NCBI GenBank assembly: GCA_005884705.1
Contig: VBAF01000115.1
Span: 1,685 to 10,750 of the forward strand
From: Alphaproteobacteria bacterium
GTDB taxonomy: Bacteria; Pseudomonadota; Alphaproteobacteria; Reyranellales; Reyranellaceae
Reading direction: 5' to 3'
DNA length: 9,066 nucleotides
Each line of letters starts with the position of its first letter. Within the stretch, counting starts at the first letter, position 1. The notes under the pieces are model-generated. The model was not told the DNA's origin, made no database searches, and worked only from the letters and a program-made list of their open reading frames with translations. This document shows positions 1 through 6,391 of the stretch, piece by piece. The position numbers and the translations under genes were made by a program.

Positions 1-91
1 GGATGAGCTCGAGGTTGGAGTTGCGTGAGGTGGTATCGAACGCCACGAGACGGCGCAGCATCTCGATCGAACTGGGGCCCTGGGTACGCAT
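1..91 (-). CDS. argE: Acetylornithine deacetylase-like M20 peptidase, N-terminal fragment (cut by window edge)
   Basis: Thirty N-terminal residues are visible, starting at the ATG at 91-89 and running off the left edge. The segment reads MLRRLVAFDTTSRNSNLELI after a short leader. The pattern (R)LVAFDTxSRNSNLxLI is typical of the start of ArgE, the metal-dependent deacetylase that converts N-acetylornithine to ornithine in the cytoplasm; related M20 enzymes can look similar here. The metal-binding and catalytic residues lie outside the window. No clear Shine-Dalgarno sequence precedes this ATG. The next in-frame ATG (61-59) would leave only about two residues before the conserved RLVAFDT, so the earlier start is preferred. 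It is divergent from the tRNA. Family assignment is good for so short a piece; the exact substrate is inferred. Confidence 0.72.
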   Translation of the reverse strand, partial: MRTQGPSSIEMLRRLVAFDTTSRNSNLELI

Positions 92-160
92 GCCGGCACC
101 GTCGCATGCCGGGCAAAGATGGCCAAGACCCTGATTTTGTGAGGAAAAACCCTGTTCGGT

Positions 161-189
161 TTGACTCTCGCGACCCCCGCCGCTAGAAC
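161..189 (+). promoter_or_regulatory. Housekeeping sigma-type promoter for tRNA-Ser
   Basis: TTGACT at 161-166 matches the -35 consensus at five of six bases. It is followed by a 17-base spacer and TAGAAC at 184-189, which matches the -10 consensus at four of six. Transcription would start near 196, giving a leader of about 45 bases before the mature tRNA at 241. Position, spacing and orientation fit a strong stable-RNA promoter. The call rests on sequence match only. Confidence 0.6.
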
Positions 190-240
190 CGCCGCGCATC
201 CGTCGTGGATATATCGACTGCCGGGGTCTTAGCGGGCTGC

Positions 241-333
241 GGAGAGGTGGCCGAGCGGTCGAAGGCGGCGGTTTGCTAAACCGTTAATGGGAGTAAATCC
301 CATTCGTGGGTTCGAATCCCATCCTCTCCGCCA
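241..333 (+). tRNA. tRNA-Ser (anticodon GCU)
   Basis: A complete class II tRNA. The 7-bp acceptor stem is GGAGAGG (241-247) paired with CCTCTCC (323-329). G330 is the discriminator base and the CCA tail is encoded at 331-333. The anticodon loop TTGCTAA (273-279) has anticodon GCT at 275-277, reading AGC and AGU serine codons. A long variable arm between about 285 and 305 (AATGGGAG paired around AAATCCCATT) is expected for serine. The T arm carries the canonical GGTTCGAATCC. No T-rich terminator is visible directly downstream. Confidence 0.97.
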
Positions 334-524
334 TTACTCCCAATGCGTTTGTCTGCGCGGTTCGAATGCGCGGGCGCTTGGGCAGCGGAATCCGACATCG
401 GCAAACAGACGAACGCATCTCACTATTTGCCGCTTCGTCGATGCGCCGTCACGCATGAGGTCTTCGACCGACAGATGAGCTGCCACGCATAAGTAAATGC
501 GCCGTTCGTCATCGGCTCCAGGCT

Positions 525-557
525 GGGCTACGATAGCCCGGCAAGTTCGGATAGCCC
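525..557. repeat. Small hairpin plus 8-bp direct repeat upstream of the MBL gene
   Basis: GGGCTA (525-530) and TAGCCC (534-539) form a perfect 6-bp inverted repeat around a CGA loop. The octamer GATAGCCC occurs at 532-539 and again at 550-557, an 18-base offset, ending just before the ribosome binding site of the MBL gene. It lies in the 246-bp gap after the tRNA, where no convincing promoter was recognised. It could be an operator or a leader structure, or chance in GC-rich DNA. Confidence 0.3.
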
Positions 558-563
558 ACGGGT

Positions 564-570
564 GAGGAGA
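564..570 (+). promoter_or_regulatory. Ribosome binding site that sets the MBL gene start
   Basis: GAGGAGA lies 9 bases before the ATG at 580. An in-frame GTG at 562 overlaps this Shine-Dalgarno sequence and so cannot be the start, which makes the protein 291 rather than 297 residues. Confidence 0.7.
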
Positions 571-579
571 CGCGAGCCA

Positions 580-1455
580 ATGCGCACGAGCTTTTCCGTC
601 AACGACATGACCATCCACCGGATCGTCGAGCAGGAGAGCGGCTTCACGCCGATGCTCGACTTCCTGCCGACATTGTCAAAAGAAACCCTCGGCGAGAACC
701 TCGCCTGGCTGGCGCCCGGCGGCTATGACAGCGCGAGCGGCAATGTCGTGTTGTGCTTCCAGTCGTATGTCGTCAAGACGCCGCACCATAACATCCTGGT
801 CGACAGCTGCATCGGCAACGACAAGAACTTCCCGCTGCGGCCGGCGTGGAACAAGAAGAACGACGGCAACTGGATGAATGCGCTGAAGGCTGCCGGCCTC
901 GGGGTCGAGGACATCGATTTCGTGATGTGCACGCACCTGCACGGCGATCACGTCGGCTGGAACACGCGGCGGGAGAATGGCCGCTGGGTCCCGACCTTCC
1001 CGAAGGCGCGCTACCTGTTCTCGAAAAAGGAATACACCTATTGGAGCGAGATCCATAAGAAGACGCCGCTCGACCAGATCAGCGACAGCGTGCTGCCGAT
1101 CATCGAGGCCAATCGGGCCGAATTGGTTACCAGCGATCATGCGCTCAATGACCATATCCGATTGGCCCCGACCCCGGGCCATACGCCCGATCATTTTGCG
1201 GTCTGCGCCGGCAAGGGCTCCGACGCGGCAGTGTTCACGGGCGACCTGATCCATTCGCCCATCCAGGCCCGCTATCCCGATTTGGTTATGCGCGTCGACA
1301 CCGACCGCGAGCAGGCGATCCAGACGCGCCGGAATTTCCTCGAGCGCTACTGCGACACCGACACGTTGTGCTGCACGATGCACTTCCCGTCGCCCTCGGT
1401 CGGCCATATCAAGCGCTGGGGCGAGGGCTTCCGCTTGGAATACGCAAAAGCCTGA
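580..1455 (+). CDS. MBL-fold metallo-hydrolase (lactonase-like)
   Basis: A 291-residue cytoplasmic metallo-beta-lactamase-fold hydrolase; no signal peptide is visible. The complete dinuclear zinc set can be read: HLHGDH at residues 119-124 (His119, His121, Asp123, His124), His201 in PTPGHTPDH, Asp222 in FTGDLIHS and His268 in TMHFPSP. This arrangement is that of the family including N-acyl-homoserine lactonases and related lactone, ester and phosphotriester hydrolases, so the enzyme should be catalytically competent. The substrate cannot be told from sequence. In this context a lactone or ester intermediate of a catabolic route is plausible (inference). The start at 580 is chosen from the Shine-Dalgarno GAGGAGA at 564-570. 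It is followed in the same direction, after 58 bp, by an acyl-CoA-dehydrogenase-fold monooxygenase, and the two may be cotranscribed. Confidence 0.88.
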   Translation: MRTSFSVNDMTIHRIVEQESGFTPMLDFLPTLSKETLGENLAWLAPGGYDSASGNVVLCFQSYVVKTPHHNILVDSCIGNDKNFPLRPAWNKKNDGNWMNALKAAGLGVEDIDFVMCTHLHGDHVGWNTRRENGRWVPTFPKARYLFSKKEYTYWSEIHKKTPLDQISDSVLPIIEANRAELVTSDHALNDHIRLAPTPGHTPDHFAVCAGKGSDAAVFTGDLIHSPIQARYPDLVMRVDTDREQAIQTRRNFLERYCDTDTLCCTMHFPSPSVGHIKRWGEGFRLEYAKA

Positions 1456-1502
1456 AGGCGCGGAACCGCCGTGCGCGCCCGTCGCGACCCGGGGTGGGCA
1501 AC

Positions 1503-1508
1503 AGGAGG
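1503..1508 (+). promoter_or_regulatory. Ribosome binding site of the flavin monooxygenase gene
   Basis: The consensus AGGAGG ends 5 bases before the ATG at 1514. The alternative GTG at 1508 overlaps it, so 1514 is the likely start. Confidence 0.65.
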
Positions 1509-1513
1509 TGCCG

Positions 1514-2731
1514 ATGCAGACCATAGTCGAAGACCGCCGCTTGCCGGTCGACATCGATGCCCAGCCGGTGGTACAGGCGGCCGCCGCGCTCAAGCCGACA
1601 TTGCGGCACTACCAGGACGAGATCGAGCGCGAGCAGCGGCTGTCGCCTGAGCTCGTCGAGCAGATGCACGCGGCGGGCTTTTACCGCCTCCTGCTGCCAC
1701 GGTCGCTCGGCGGCCTGCAGGCCGATCCGCTGACCTACATCCGCGTCATCGAGCACCTGGCCGAAGGCGTGGGCTCGGTTGGTTGGAACGTCGCCAACAA
1801 CGGCGTCGGATCGCTGGTCACGCTCGGTCTTCCGGACGACGGCGTGCAGGAGATCTATCCGAAGGGCCATCGTACCGTGATTGCCGGCACTGCGGTGCAG
1901 GGCGGCGGCGAGGCGGTGTCGGTCCCGGGCGGCTATCGCGTCAGTGGGCGCTGGACGTTTGGCAGCGGTTGTCACGAAGCCGCCTGGATGCTCGGCAGCT
2001 TCCAGATTCTCGACGACGGCCAGCCGCGCCGCCGCGACGACGGCGGCATGTTCTGGCGCGGCGTGTTCCCGCGCGCCGAGGTCGAGGTCATTCCCGGCAG
2101 CTGGGAGGTGAGCGGGCTGCGCGGCACCGGGAGCTTCGATTGGACGGTGAAGGATTTCTTCCTGCCGGAGCGGCGCACGACGGTCCATGCCGGCGTACCG
2201 CTCGACAACCAATGGGCGCATTGGCCGGGCGTCACTTACGCCCTGCCGGCACAGGCCTGGGTCGGGCCGCATCAATGCGCGGTGATCACCGGGCTGGCGC
2301 GCGCCGGCATCAACGCGCTCGTCGAGCTTGCCGGCGAGAAGACGCCGCGCGGCCGCACCGGCAGGCTGTGCGACAATCCGCAGGTGCAGGACGCGGTCGG
2401 GCGCGCCGATGCGATTCTCAATGCCGGACGCATCTATCGCAACGCGATGATCGCCGAGCTGTGGAACACGCTCGCCGACGGCCGCGAGACCACGCTCGAG
2501 CAGCGCGCCCGCTGCCGGCTCGCCGCGGTGCACGCGGGCGACTGCGCACGCCAGGCGATGGACCTGATGTTCCGGCACGGCGGAAGCTCCTCGTTCAAGA
2601 CCGCGAGCCGTCTGGCCGAAGTGTGGCGCGACCTGCAGGTGGTCGGCCAGGCGGCGACGCTCGCTCCGGAGTGGTATCCGATCGGCGGCCGCGCCTTCCT
2701 CGGCCTCGACCCCGGCCCCCGACTGCGCTAG
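1514..2731 (+). CDS. Acyl-CoA dehydrogenase-fold flavin-dependent monooxygenase (group D-like)
   Basis: A 405-residue protein of the acyl-CoA dehydrogenase superfamily. The N-terminal helical part contains LSPELVEQMHAAGFYRLLLP, followed by SLGGLQADP and the helix with VGSVGWNVANN. The middle beta part has YRVSGRWTFGSGCHEAAWML and VSGLRGTGSFDWTVKDFFLP. The C-terminal helical part ends with FKTASRLAEVWRDLQVVGQ and GGRAFLGLDPG. The pattern GW(x)FxSG with a late RDLQ segment resembles the oxygenase components of two-component flavin monooxygenases (the HsaA, HpaH-like and DszC group) more than true acyl-CoA dehydrogenases. The usual C-terminal GGxGY region reads GGSSSF here, which argues against beta-oxidation. 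Such enzymes hydroxylate aromatics or heteroatoms using reduced flavin from a separate reductase; the flavin reductase at 8257-8736 is a possible partner. Substrate is unknown. An ABM-domain gene lies 153 bp downstream. Confidence 0.82.
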   Translation: MQTIVEDRRLPVDIDAQPVVQAAAALKPTLRHYQDEIEREQRLSPELVEQMHAAGFYRLLLPRSLGGLQADPLTYIRVIEHLAEGVGSVGWNVANNGVGSLVTLGLPDDGVQEIYPKGHRTVIAGTAVQGGGEAVSVPGGYRVSGRWTFGSGCHEAAWMLGSFQILDDGQPRRRDDGGMFWRGVFPRAEVEVIPGSWEVSGLRGTGSFDWTVKDFFLPERRTTVHAGVPLDNQWAHWPGVTYALPAQAWVGPHQCAVITGLARAGINALVELAGEKTPRGRTGRLCDNPQVQDAVGRADAILNAGRIYRNAMIAELWNTLADGRETTLEQRARCRLAAVHAGDCARQAMDLMFRHGGSSSFKTASRLAEVWRDLQVVGQAATLAPEWYPIGGRAFLGLDPGPRLR

Positions 2732-2763
2732 CGGCCGCGGGCCGGCTGGAGGAGGCTGGTTGG

Positions 2764-2847
2764 TTGAAGGCAATGTCGAAGATCGCAGAGCCGCCGGCCA
2801 GGCGAGACGCTGAAGGCCGCGCAATTTTATTGCGGACGATGCCCTGA
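2764..2847 (+). CDS. Possible 27-residue small ORF with consensus ribosome binding site
   Basis: GGAGGAGG at 2748-2755 is a near-ideal Shine-Dalgarno sequence in a gap that otherwise has no gene. Eight bases later, TTG at 2764 opens a frame of 27 codons ending at TGA 2845-2847. An in-frame ATG lies at 2773, but at 17 bases it is too far from the Shine-Dalgarno. The peptide would be basic and contains SKIAEPPARRDAEGRA; it has no signal peptide, membrane helix or recognised motif. It ends 37 bp before the ABM gene and could be a leader peptide coupling the two genes, or the motif may be fortuitous in GC-rich DNA. Evidence is the spacing alone. Confidence 0.22.
   Translation: MKAMSKIAEPPARRDAEGRAILLRTMP
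2820..2834. repeat. 15-bp AT-core palindrome between monooxygenase and ABM genes
   Basis: CGCAAT (2820-2825) and ATTGCG (2829-2834) are perfect inverted halves around TTT. The core is unusually AT-rich for this window. It lies 50 bp upstream of the ABM gene start and could be an operator or a small hairpin. No function is shown. Confidence 0.3.
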
Positions 2848-2884
2848 AGGTGTCTGTAGGCGAACAACCGAAGGAGAACTTGGC

Positions 2885-3199
2885 ATGAGAGCGCTGTTCG
2901 TGACGGTCCGCATGAAGCCGGAGTACCGTGACCAGATTCTGAAGGGCGCTCTCGAAGATGGACGCGGCTCGCGCAAGGACGAGCCCGGCTGCCTGCGCTT
3001 CGACGTCTTCCAGGACGACAGCGACCCGAACACGATCTACTTCTACGAGGTCTACCGGGACGACGCCGCGCTCGAAGCCCACCGCTCGGCACCCCATTAC
3101 CCTGCCTGGGGCAACTTGCCGGCCGAGTGGTTCGTCGGCCAGAAGGCGGTCGTTATCCGCGGCACGATGATCGCGCCTTCGGAGGCTGAGTATCGCTAG
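2885..3199 (+). CDS. Small antibiotic-biosynthesis-monooxygenase (ABM) domain protein, quinol monooxygenase-like
   Basis: A 104-residue protein filling one ABM (dimeric alpha/beta barrel) domain. The beta strand MRALFVTVRMKPEY leads into a helix (RDQILKGALEDG). Then comes the family's typical PGCLRFDVFQDDSDPNTIYFYEVYRDDAALEAHRSAPHY, in which residues Pro-Gly-Cys, Phe-Tyr-Glu-Val-Tyr and Ala-His-xxx-xHY match the usual ABM pattern (ExGxxxYxxxxDxxxPxxxxxxExYxDxxAxxxHxxxxH). Family members such as YgiN act on quinols without a bound cofactor; others are heme-degrading or of unknown role. AAGGAGAA at 2871-2878 supports the ATG at 2885. It follows the flavin monooxygenase in the same direction, so a shared route through a hydroquinone or catechol is a reasonable inference. 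Confidence 0.85.
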   Translation: MRALFVTVRMKPEYRDQILKGALEDGRGSRKDEPGCLRFDVFQDDSDPNTIYFYEVYRDDAALEAHRSAPHYPAWGNLPAEWFVGQKAVVIRGTMIAPSEAEYR

Positions 3200-3237
3200 A
3201 TCGGAAACGCGCGCACTGGTGATACTGGTTACACAGG

Positions 3238-3277
3238 GCATATTCCGTCCGGCTGATTCCAGCCGGACGGAATATGC
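3238..3277. repeat. 18-bp perfect palindrome, REP-like element or factor-independent hairpin
   Basis: GCATATTCCGTCCGGCTG (3238-3255) and its exact reverse complement (3260-3277) enclose a 4-base loop, ATTC. The site lies 38 bp after the ABM stop codon and ends in TGCTCTAGG. There is no T tract on either side, so it does not look like a classical intrinsic terminator, though it could stop or stabilise the upstream transcript. Long palindromes ending in GAGCAT/ATGC are common as dispersed intergenic repeats in Rhizobiales, which is the alternative favoured here. Only one copy was noticed in this window. Confidence 0.75.
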
Positions 3278-3400
3278 TCTAGGACACAGATTCAGTGGTG
3301 CGATGGCGGGCCGTCCTTGCCCATTTGACGCGATGCAAGCCGGCCTATCGTCAACGGCGTCCAGGCCAGGACACGACGGCTGATCGCCAAGAGGCACAGA

Positions 3401-3751
3401 ATGTACGAAGACGTTAGCGCTTTCGACCGCGAGCTTGAACACATCGCCGGCCTTGTCGATCAAGTGCGCGGCAAGCTGGGCGATCGGTTCCAGCGCCTTG
3501 AATTGGCGGACCATCTGGCGCCAAAGAGCACGCCCTTCAGGGTGCCGTCAGGATTGGGTGAAGCCATCGACAGGCGGATTGCCCCTGCCGGCATGGACGC
3601 TCTGCACCTGTTGCGCGCCCTTCGCGATGTCAACAAGGACGTGCCCGACAATCCGGACAAGGTCGACGCGGTGTTTGCGGCGATCAACAAGCTCAAGCAA
3701 TCGATGATCCCCCTGTCGGCCGAGGTCGCCATACAAATCGGGTTCAAATAG
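3401..3751 (+). CDS. Hypothetical protein, 116 residues
   Basis: An open frame of 116 residues that I do not recognise. The protein is soluble, rich in charged residues and mostly helical in appearance: MYEDVSAFDRELEHIAGLVDQVRGK at the start, then a proline-containing middle (APKSTPFRVPSG), and two likely helices near GMDALHLLRALRDVNKD and DAVFAAINKLKQSM. There is no signal peptide, membrane helix or cysteine. AAGAGG at 3389-3394 lies 6 bases before the ATG and supports translation. Codon third positions are mostly G or C but somewhat less biased than in the neighbouring enzymes. It sits alone after the palindrome and converges on the dehydrogenase gene, so its neighbours say little about its role. 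Confidence 0.6.
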   Translation: MYEDVSAFDRELEHIAGLVDQVRGKLGDRFQRLELADHLAPKSTPFRVPSGLGEAIDRRIAPAGMDALHLLRALRDVNKDVPDNPDKVDAVFAAINKLKQSMIPLSAEVAIQIGFK

Positions 3752-3824
3752 GCCGGCATGGCTCCGGGCGCCGACGACAAGCCGAGAGAGCCACTTCCGT
3801 CACCGCCGCCACCGCAGAGCGTGC

Positions 3825-4997
3825 TCAGTACACCGCCTCGAGAATCGGCACGATCTCCTGCGCCCCGTGGATCGGCCGCGGATTGCTGAAGGTCCAGTCG
3901 TCGAGCATGCAGTTGGTGGCGATGCGTTGCAGGTCGTCGCGCTTGACGCCGACGTCGCGCAACCGCCGCGGCAGGCCAAGCCCGGCGATGAAGCGGTCGA
4001 GCACGTGGGCGGCCGGCTGGCCGGCCGCGCCGAGCGCGGCGCTGATCTCCGCCTGACGATCGGCATTGACCTTCGCGTTGAACGCCAGCACGGCCGGCAG
4101 CATGACGCAGGAGGTGTAGCCGTGCGGCACACCGGCACTGCCGCCGAGCACATGGCCGATGGCGTGGCTTGCCCCCATGCGGGTGCCGCTGACGATGCCG
4201 GTCATCGAGATCCAGGCACCGATCTGGCAATCGAGCCGCGCCGCCAGGTCGGCCGGATCGCGCTTCACGGCCGGCAGCCCGCGGCCGAGCAGGCGCAGCG
4301 CCTGCAGCGCGGTGCTGTCGGTGTAGGCGTTGCCGTCGATCGAGCAGTAGGTCTCGACCGCATGATCGACCGCGCGGATGCCGGTCGAGAGCCACAGCCA
4401 TTCCGGCGTGTGCACCGTGATGGCCGGATCGAAGATCACCGCGAGCGGAATGAGGCCGGGATGGATGTAGGCCTGCTTCAGCCGCAGCCGCGGCTCGGTG
4501 ACTCCGGCCCGCGCATTGAATTCACCGCCGCTCAGCGTGGTCGGCACGCAAATCTGCCGCACGCGGGGCGCGCGGTACTGCGGGAAGCTCCGCTTGCCTG
4601 TGATCTCATCGACCACGGTTCGGAAGGGCTCGAGCCCATCGGGCTCGCGAATGTCGTGCTCGAGACAGAGGGTGACCGCCTTGCCGCCGTCGGTCGTCGA
4701 GCCGCCGCCGATACTGACCAGCAGGTCGCAGCCGGCGGCGCGGGCCTTGTTGGCGCAGGCGATCACCGCGTCGCGCGGGCTGTGCGCGGGCATCTCGTCG
4801 TGCAGGCCGGCGTAGCGCGACCCGAGCGCCGCGGCGATCTGGCGGACCGCCTCGGTCTCGCGGTTGAGGGTGCGCCCGGCCAGGATGAACACCCGCTGGG
4901 CGCCCAGCCGCTCAGCCGCTTCGGCCACGGAAGCGGCGGCCGGGCGGCCGAACAACACGCGTTCCATTCCCGTGAAAACGATCTCGCCTGCGCGCAT
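3825..4997 (-). CDS. Iron-type alcohol dehydrogenase family, maleylacetate reductase-like
   Basis: A 390-residue group III (iron-containing) alcohol dehydrogenase-fold protein. The N-terminal dinucleotide-binding half has IGGGSTTDGGKAV (GGGSTTD at residues 97-103) and VPTTLSGGEFNARAGVT (151-167). The C-terminal helical half has FDP (189-191), GIRAVDHAVETY (206-217), GASHAIGHVLGG (275-286) and VPHG (290-293). The spacing of His278, His282 and His292 and the HAIGHVLGG form resemble maleylacetate reductases, which reduce maleylacetate to 3-oxoadipate with NAD(P)H late in chlorophenol, resorcinol or hydroxyquinol degradation. In FucO-type enzymes the metal is held by Asp196, His200, His263 and His277; by alignment to GVDALTHAIE the Asp is Arg208 here. 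The start at 4997 is chosen because family homology begins there; a weak TAGGTTG lies just upstream. No ring-cleavage dioxygenase is adjacent, so the exact substrate is inferred. Confidence 0.82.
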   Translation of the reverse strand: MRAGEIVFTGMERVLFGRPAAASVAEAAERLGAQRVFILAGRTLNRETEAVRQIAAALGSRYAGLHDEMPAHSPRDAVIACANKARAAGCDLLVSIGGGSTTDGGKAVTLCLEHDIREPDGLEPFRTVVDEITGKRSFPQYRAPRVRQICVPTTLSGGEFNARAGVTEPRLRLKQAYIHPGLIPLAVIFDPAITVHTPEWLWLSTGIRAVDHAVETYCSIDGNAYTDSTALQALRLLGRGLPAVKRDPADLAARLDCQIGAWISMTGIVSGTRMGASHAIGHVLGGSAGVPHGYTSCVMLPAVLAFNAKVNADRQAEISAALGAAGQPAAHVLDRFIAGLGLPRRLRDVGVKRDDLQRIATNCMLDDWTFSNPRPIHGAQEIVPILEAVY

Positions 4998-5081
4998 GGG
5001 ATCGCAACCTACAGGCTGGCGCGGCACGGCGGAAGGTGAGCCGGTTGGCGCCCGCATCGGCTCGGCATGCGTGTTCCCTAC

Positions 5082-5112
5082 TTGCTGTTGCCATCGATAC
5101 CGGCAATATAGT
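5082..5112 (+). promoter_or_regulatory. Weak promoter candidate for the lipoprotein pair
   Basis: TATAGT at 5107-5112 matches the -10 consensus at five of six bases. TTGCTG at 5082-5087 could be a -35 element, but the 19-base spacing is long. Overlapping it is an imperfect dyad, TTGCC (5088-5092) and GGCAA (5102-5106), a possible operator. It is in the 217-bp gap between the divergent dehydrogenase and lipoprotein genes. Confidence 0.3.
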
Positions 5113-5199
5113 TGCGCGGGGTTGGAGGCTGGAGAACGCGACGCTCTGTTCTCTGCCCCCGCCGTTATCTTGGTCCCGCGCCTCGTTGCAAGGACCATT

Positions 5200-5206
5200 G
5201 GGGGAG
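5200..5206 (+). promoter_or_regulatory. Ribosome binding site that sets a TTG start
   Basis: GGGGGAG is 8 bases before TTG at 5215. No ATG or GTG in this frame gives a sensible lipoprotein signal peptide, so this site decides the start. Confidence 0.6.
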
Positions 5207-5214
5207 TCGACCGA

Positions 5215-5802
5215 TTGGCCCGTTCGCGCGCAATCATAGTGGCTTGCTCGATCCTGCTGAGCGGCTGTGCGTCGATCTTCGAAGGCACCACGCAACAGAT
5301 CTCGGTGAACACCACGCCGGCCGGCGCGCGTTGCACGTTCTGGAAGAACGGCGGCCTGATCGCCGACATACCGTCGACCCCCGGGGCGGTGACGATCCGC
5401 AAGAGCAAGGACGACCTGTTCATCGTGTGCGACAAGCCGGGGTACGTCTCCGCGAGCTTCGTCAACAGATCCGGCCTGGCGATGGCGACATTCGCCAACA
5501 TCCTCACCGCCGGGCTCGCCTGGGCCGTCGATTCGAGTCGCGGCGCCGACAACAAGTACCAGGGCGAGGTCAACCTGGCGCTGGTCCCCGCGGCAACGCC
5601 TGCGCCGGTTGAGCAGCCGAGGGCCGCCCCGGCGCCCACCGCGCCCGAGCCCGTCCCGCAACCGAGAGCCGGCACGCCGGCGCCCGCACAGGTCCCCGTA
5701 GCGGCGCCCGCGCCTCAGCAAATCGAGTGCACGGCGAGCGACGGGTCGCGCATCCGCGTCGCGGGCTCCGGCTGTCCTGCGGGCTGGGCGGTGGCGCGAT
5801 GA
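5215..5802 (+). CDS. Lipoprotein with PEGA-like domain and proline-rich tail, TTG start
   Basis: A 195-residue predicted lipoprotein. Residues 1-17 form a signal peptide with a basic start (MARSR), a hydrophobic core (AIIVACSILLSG) and the lipobox LLSGC, giving lipidation at Cys18. Serine follows at +3 (CAS), so outer-membrane retention is likely. Residues 27-83 look like a PEGA-type beta domain (QISVNTTPAGARCTF, PGAVTIRKSKDD, CDKPGYVSAS) with Cys40 and Cys72, a possible disulfide. Residues 87-123 (GLAMATFANILTAGLAWAVDSSRGADNKY) are the glycine-rich segment common in this alphaproteobacterial lipoprotein family. Residues 125-168 are a Pro/Ala-rich linker, and a short tail holds Cys172 and Cys187. 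The function is unknown; a periplasmic or peptidoglycan-facing role is inferred. The stop overlaps the next start (ATGA), so the two genes are probably translated together. Confidence 0.8.
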   Translation: MARSRAIIVACSILLSGCASIFEGTTQQISVNTTPAGARCTFWKNGGLIADIPSTPGAVTIRKSKDDLFIVCDKPGYVSASFVNRSGLAMATFANILTAGLAWAVDSSRGADNKYQGEVNLALVPAATPAPVEQPRAAPAPTAPEPVPQPRAGTPAPAQVPVAAPAPQQIECTASDGSRIRVAGSGCPAGWAVAR

Positions 5803-6383
5803 CTTCCGTGGTGAAAGGCGGCATCGGCGCAATGCTCATCGCAATGCTCGCCTGGACAACGGAGGGCGCGGCACAGAATGTCCCGGGCTCCTGCCCGGCG
5901 CCGCGGACGATCTACACCTTCACCGATTCCAGCAGCCTCCAGGCGCTCCCCGGGGCACCGCCACCATTCTGTCGCTTCGCCAACCTCAGCGGCGGCCAGC
6001 AGGTCGACCTGTTCCTCGGCGCCTTCAGCGCAGCATCGCCGATCGTGCAGGCCAACATCGACGTGCTGACATCGCTGCTGCCGCTACAGGTCGGGAAGAC
6101 CGCGCATCTCGCCCGTGTCGGGTCGGGCGACCGGAGCCGGCAGACCACGGTCCAGATCGAGAAGCAGGAGACCATCGAGGTGCCGGTCGGCCGGCTCGCC
6201 TGCTTCGTCCTGCTCTGGACCGAACCGAGCGGACAGGGGAAATGGGAGCGCCGATGGTGGTACTGCCCGTCCCTGGAATATGCGGTCAAATACACCGCGC
6301 AGTTCGAGGTGGTGGGCGCCGGCGGACAGCCTTTGTCCTCGCAGCCCACGAGTTGGGAACTGATGGGCGTGCGCGTTCCCTGA
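5799..6383 (+). CDS. Exported hypothetical protein, coupled to the lipoprotein
   Basis: A 194-residue protein that I do not recognise by family. The first 25 or so residues look like a Sec signal peptide: one lysine near the start, a hydrophobic stretch (GAMLIAMLAW) and a possible cleavage after TEGAA, before QNVPGSCP. The mature part has four cysteines: one in GSCPAP, one in PPFCRF, one in RLACFVL and one in WWYCPS, which suggests two disulfides in an oxidising periplasm. It also has a Trp/Tyr-rich stretch (WERRWWYCPSLEYAVKYTAQFEVV). ATG at 5799 overlaps the TGA of the lipoprotein gene, the classic sign of translational coupling, so joint action with the lipoprotein is likely. It converges on the esterase with an 8-bp gap. 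Confidence 0.72.
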   Translation: MTSVVKGGIGAMLIAMLAWTTEGAAQNVPGSCPAPRTIYTFTDSSSLQALPGAPPPFCRFANLSGGQQVDLFLGAFSAASPIVQANIDVLTSLLPLQVGKTAHLARVGSGDRSRQTTVQIEKQETIEVPVGRLACFVLLWTEPSGQGKWERRWWYCPSLEYAVKYTAQFEVVGAGGQPLSSQPTSWELMGVRVP

Positions 6384-6391
6384 GCCGCTGT

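Noticed and set aside
241..333. tRNA-Ser as an integration site for a genomic island
   Set aside because: No integrase gene and no partial repeat of the tRNA 3' end were noticed in the window; gene composition does not change after it.
3325..3351. TTGACG followed by TATCGT as a promoter for the hypothetical gene at 3401
   Set aside because: The 15-base spacing is too short and the -10 match is poor.
1409..3514. Open frame of about 700 codons on the minus strand
   Set aside because: It lies antisense to two genes with clear family motifs and ribosome binding sites; its composition is Arg/Pro/Ala-rich, typical of shadow frames in GC-rich DNA.
3867..5039. Open frame of 390 codons on the plus strand
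   Set aside because: It is the reverse-strand shadow of the dehydrogenase gene, with no motif or ribosome binding site.
4998..5675. N-terminal extension of the dehydrogenase frame
   Set aside because: It has no family homology and overlaps the lipoprotein gene, whose lipobox is clear; the dehydrogenase fold begins at 4997.
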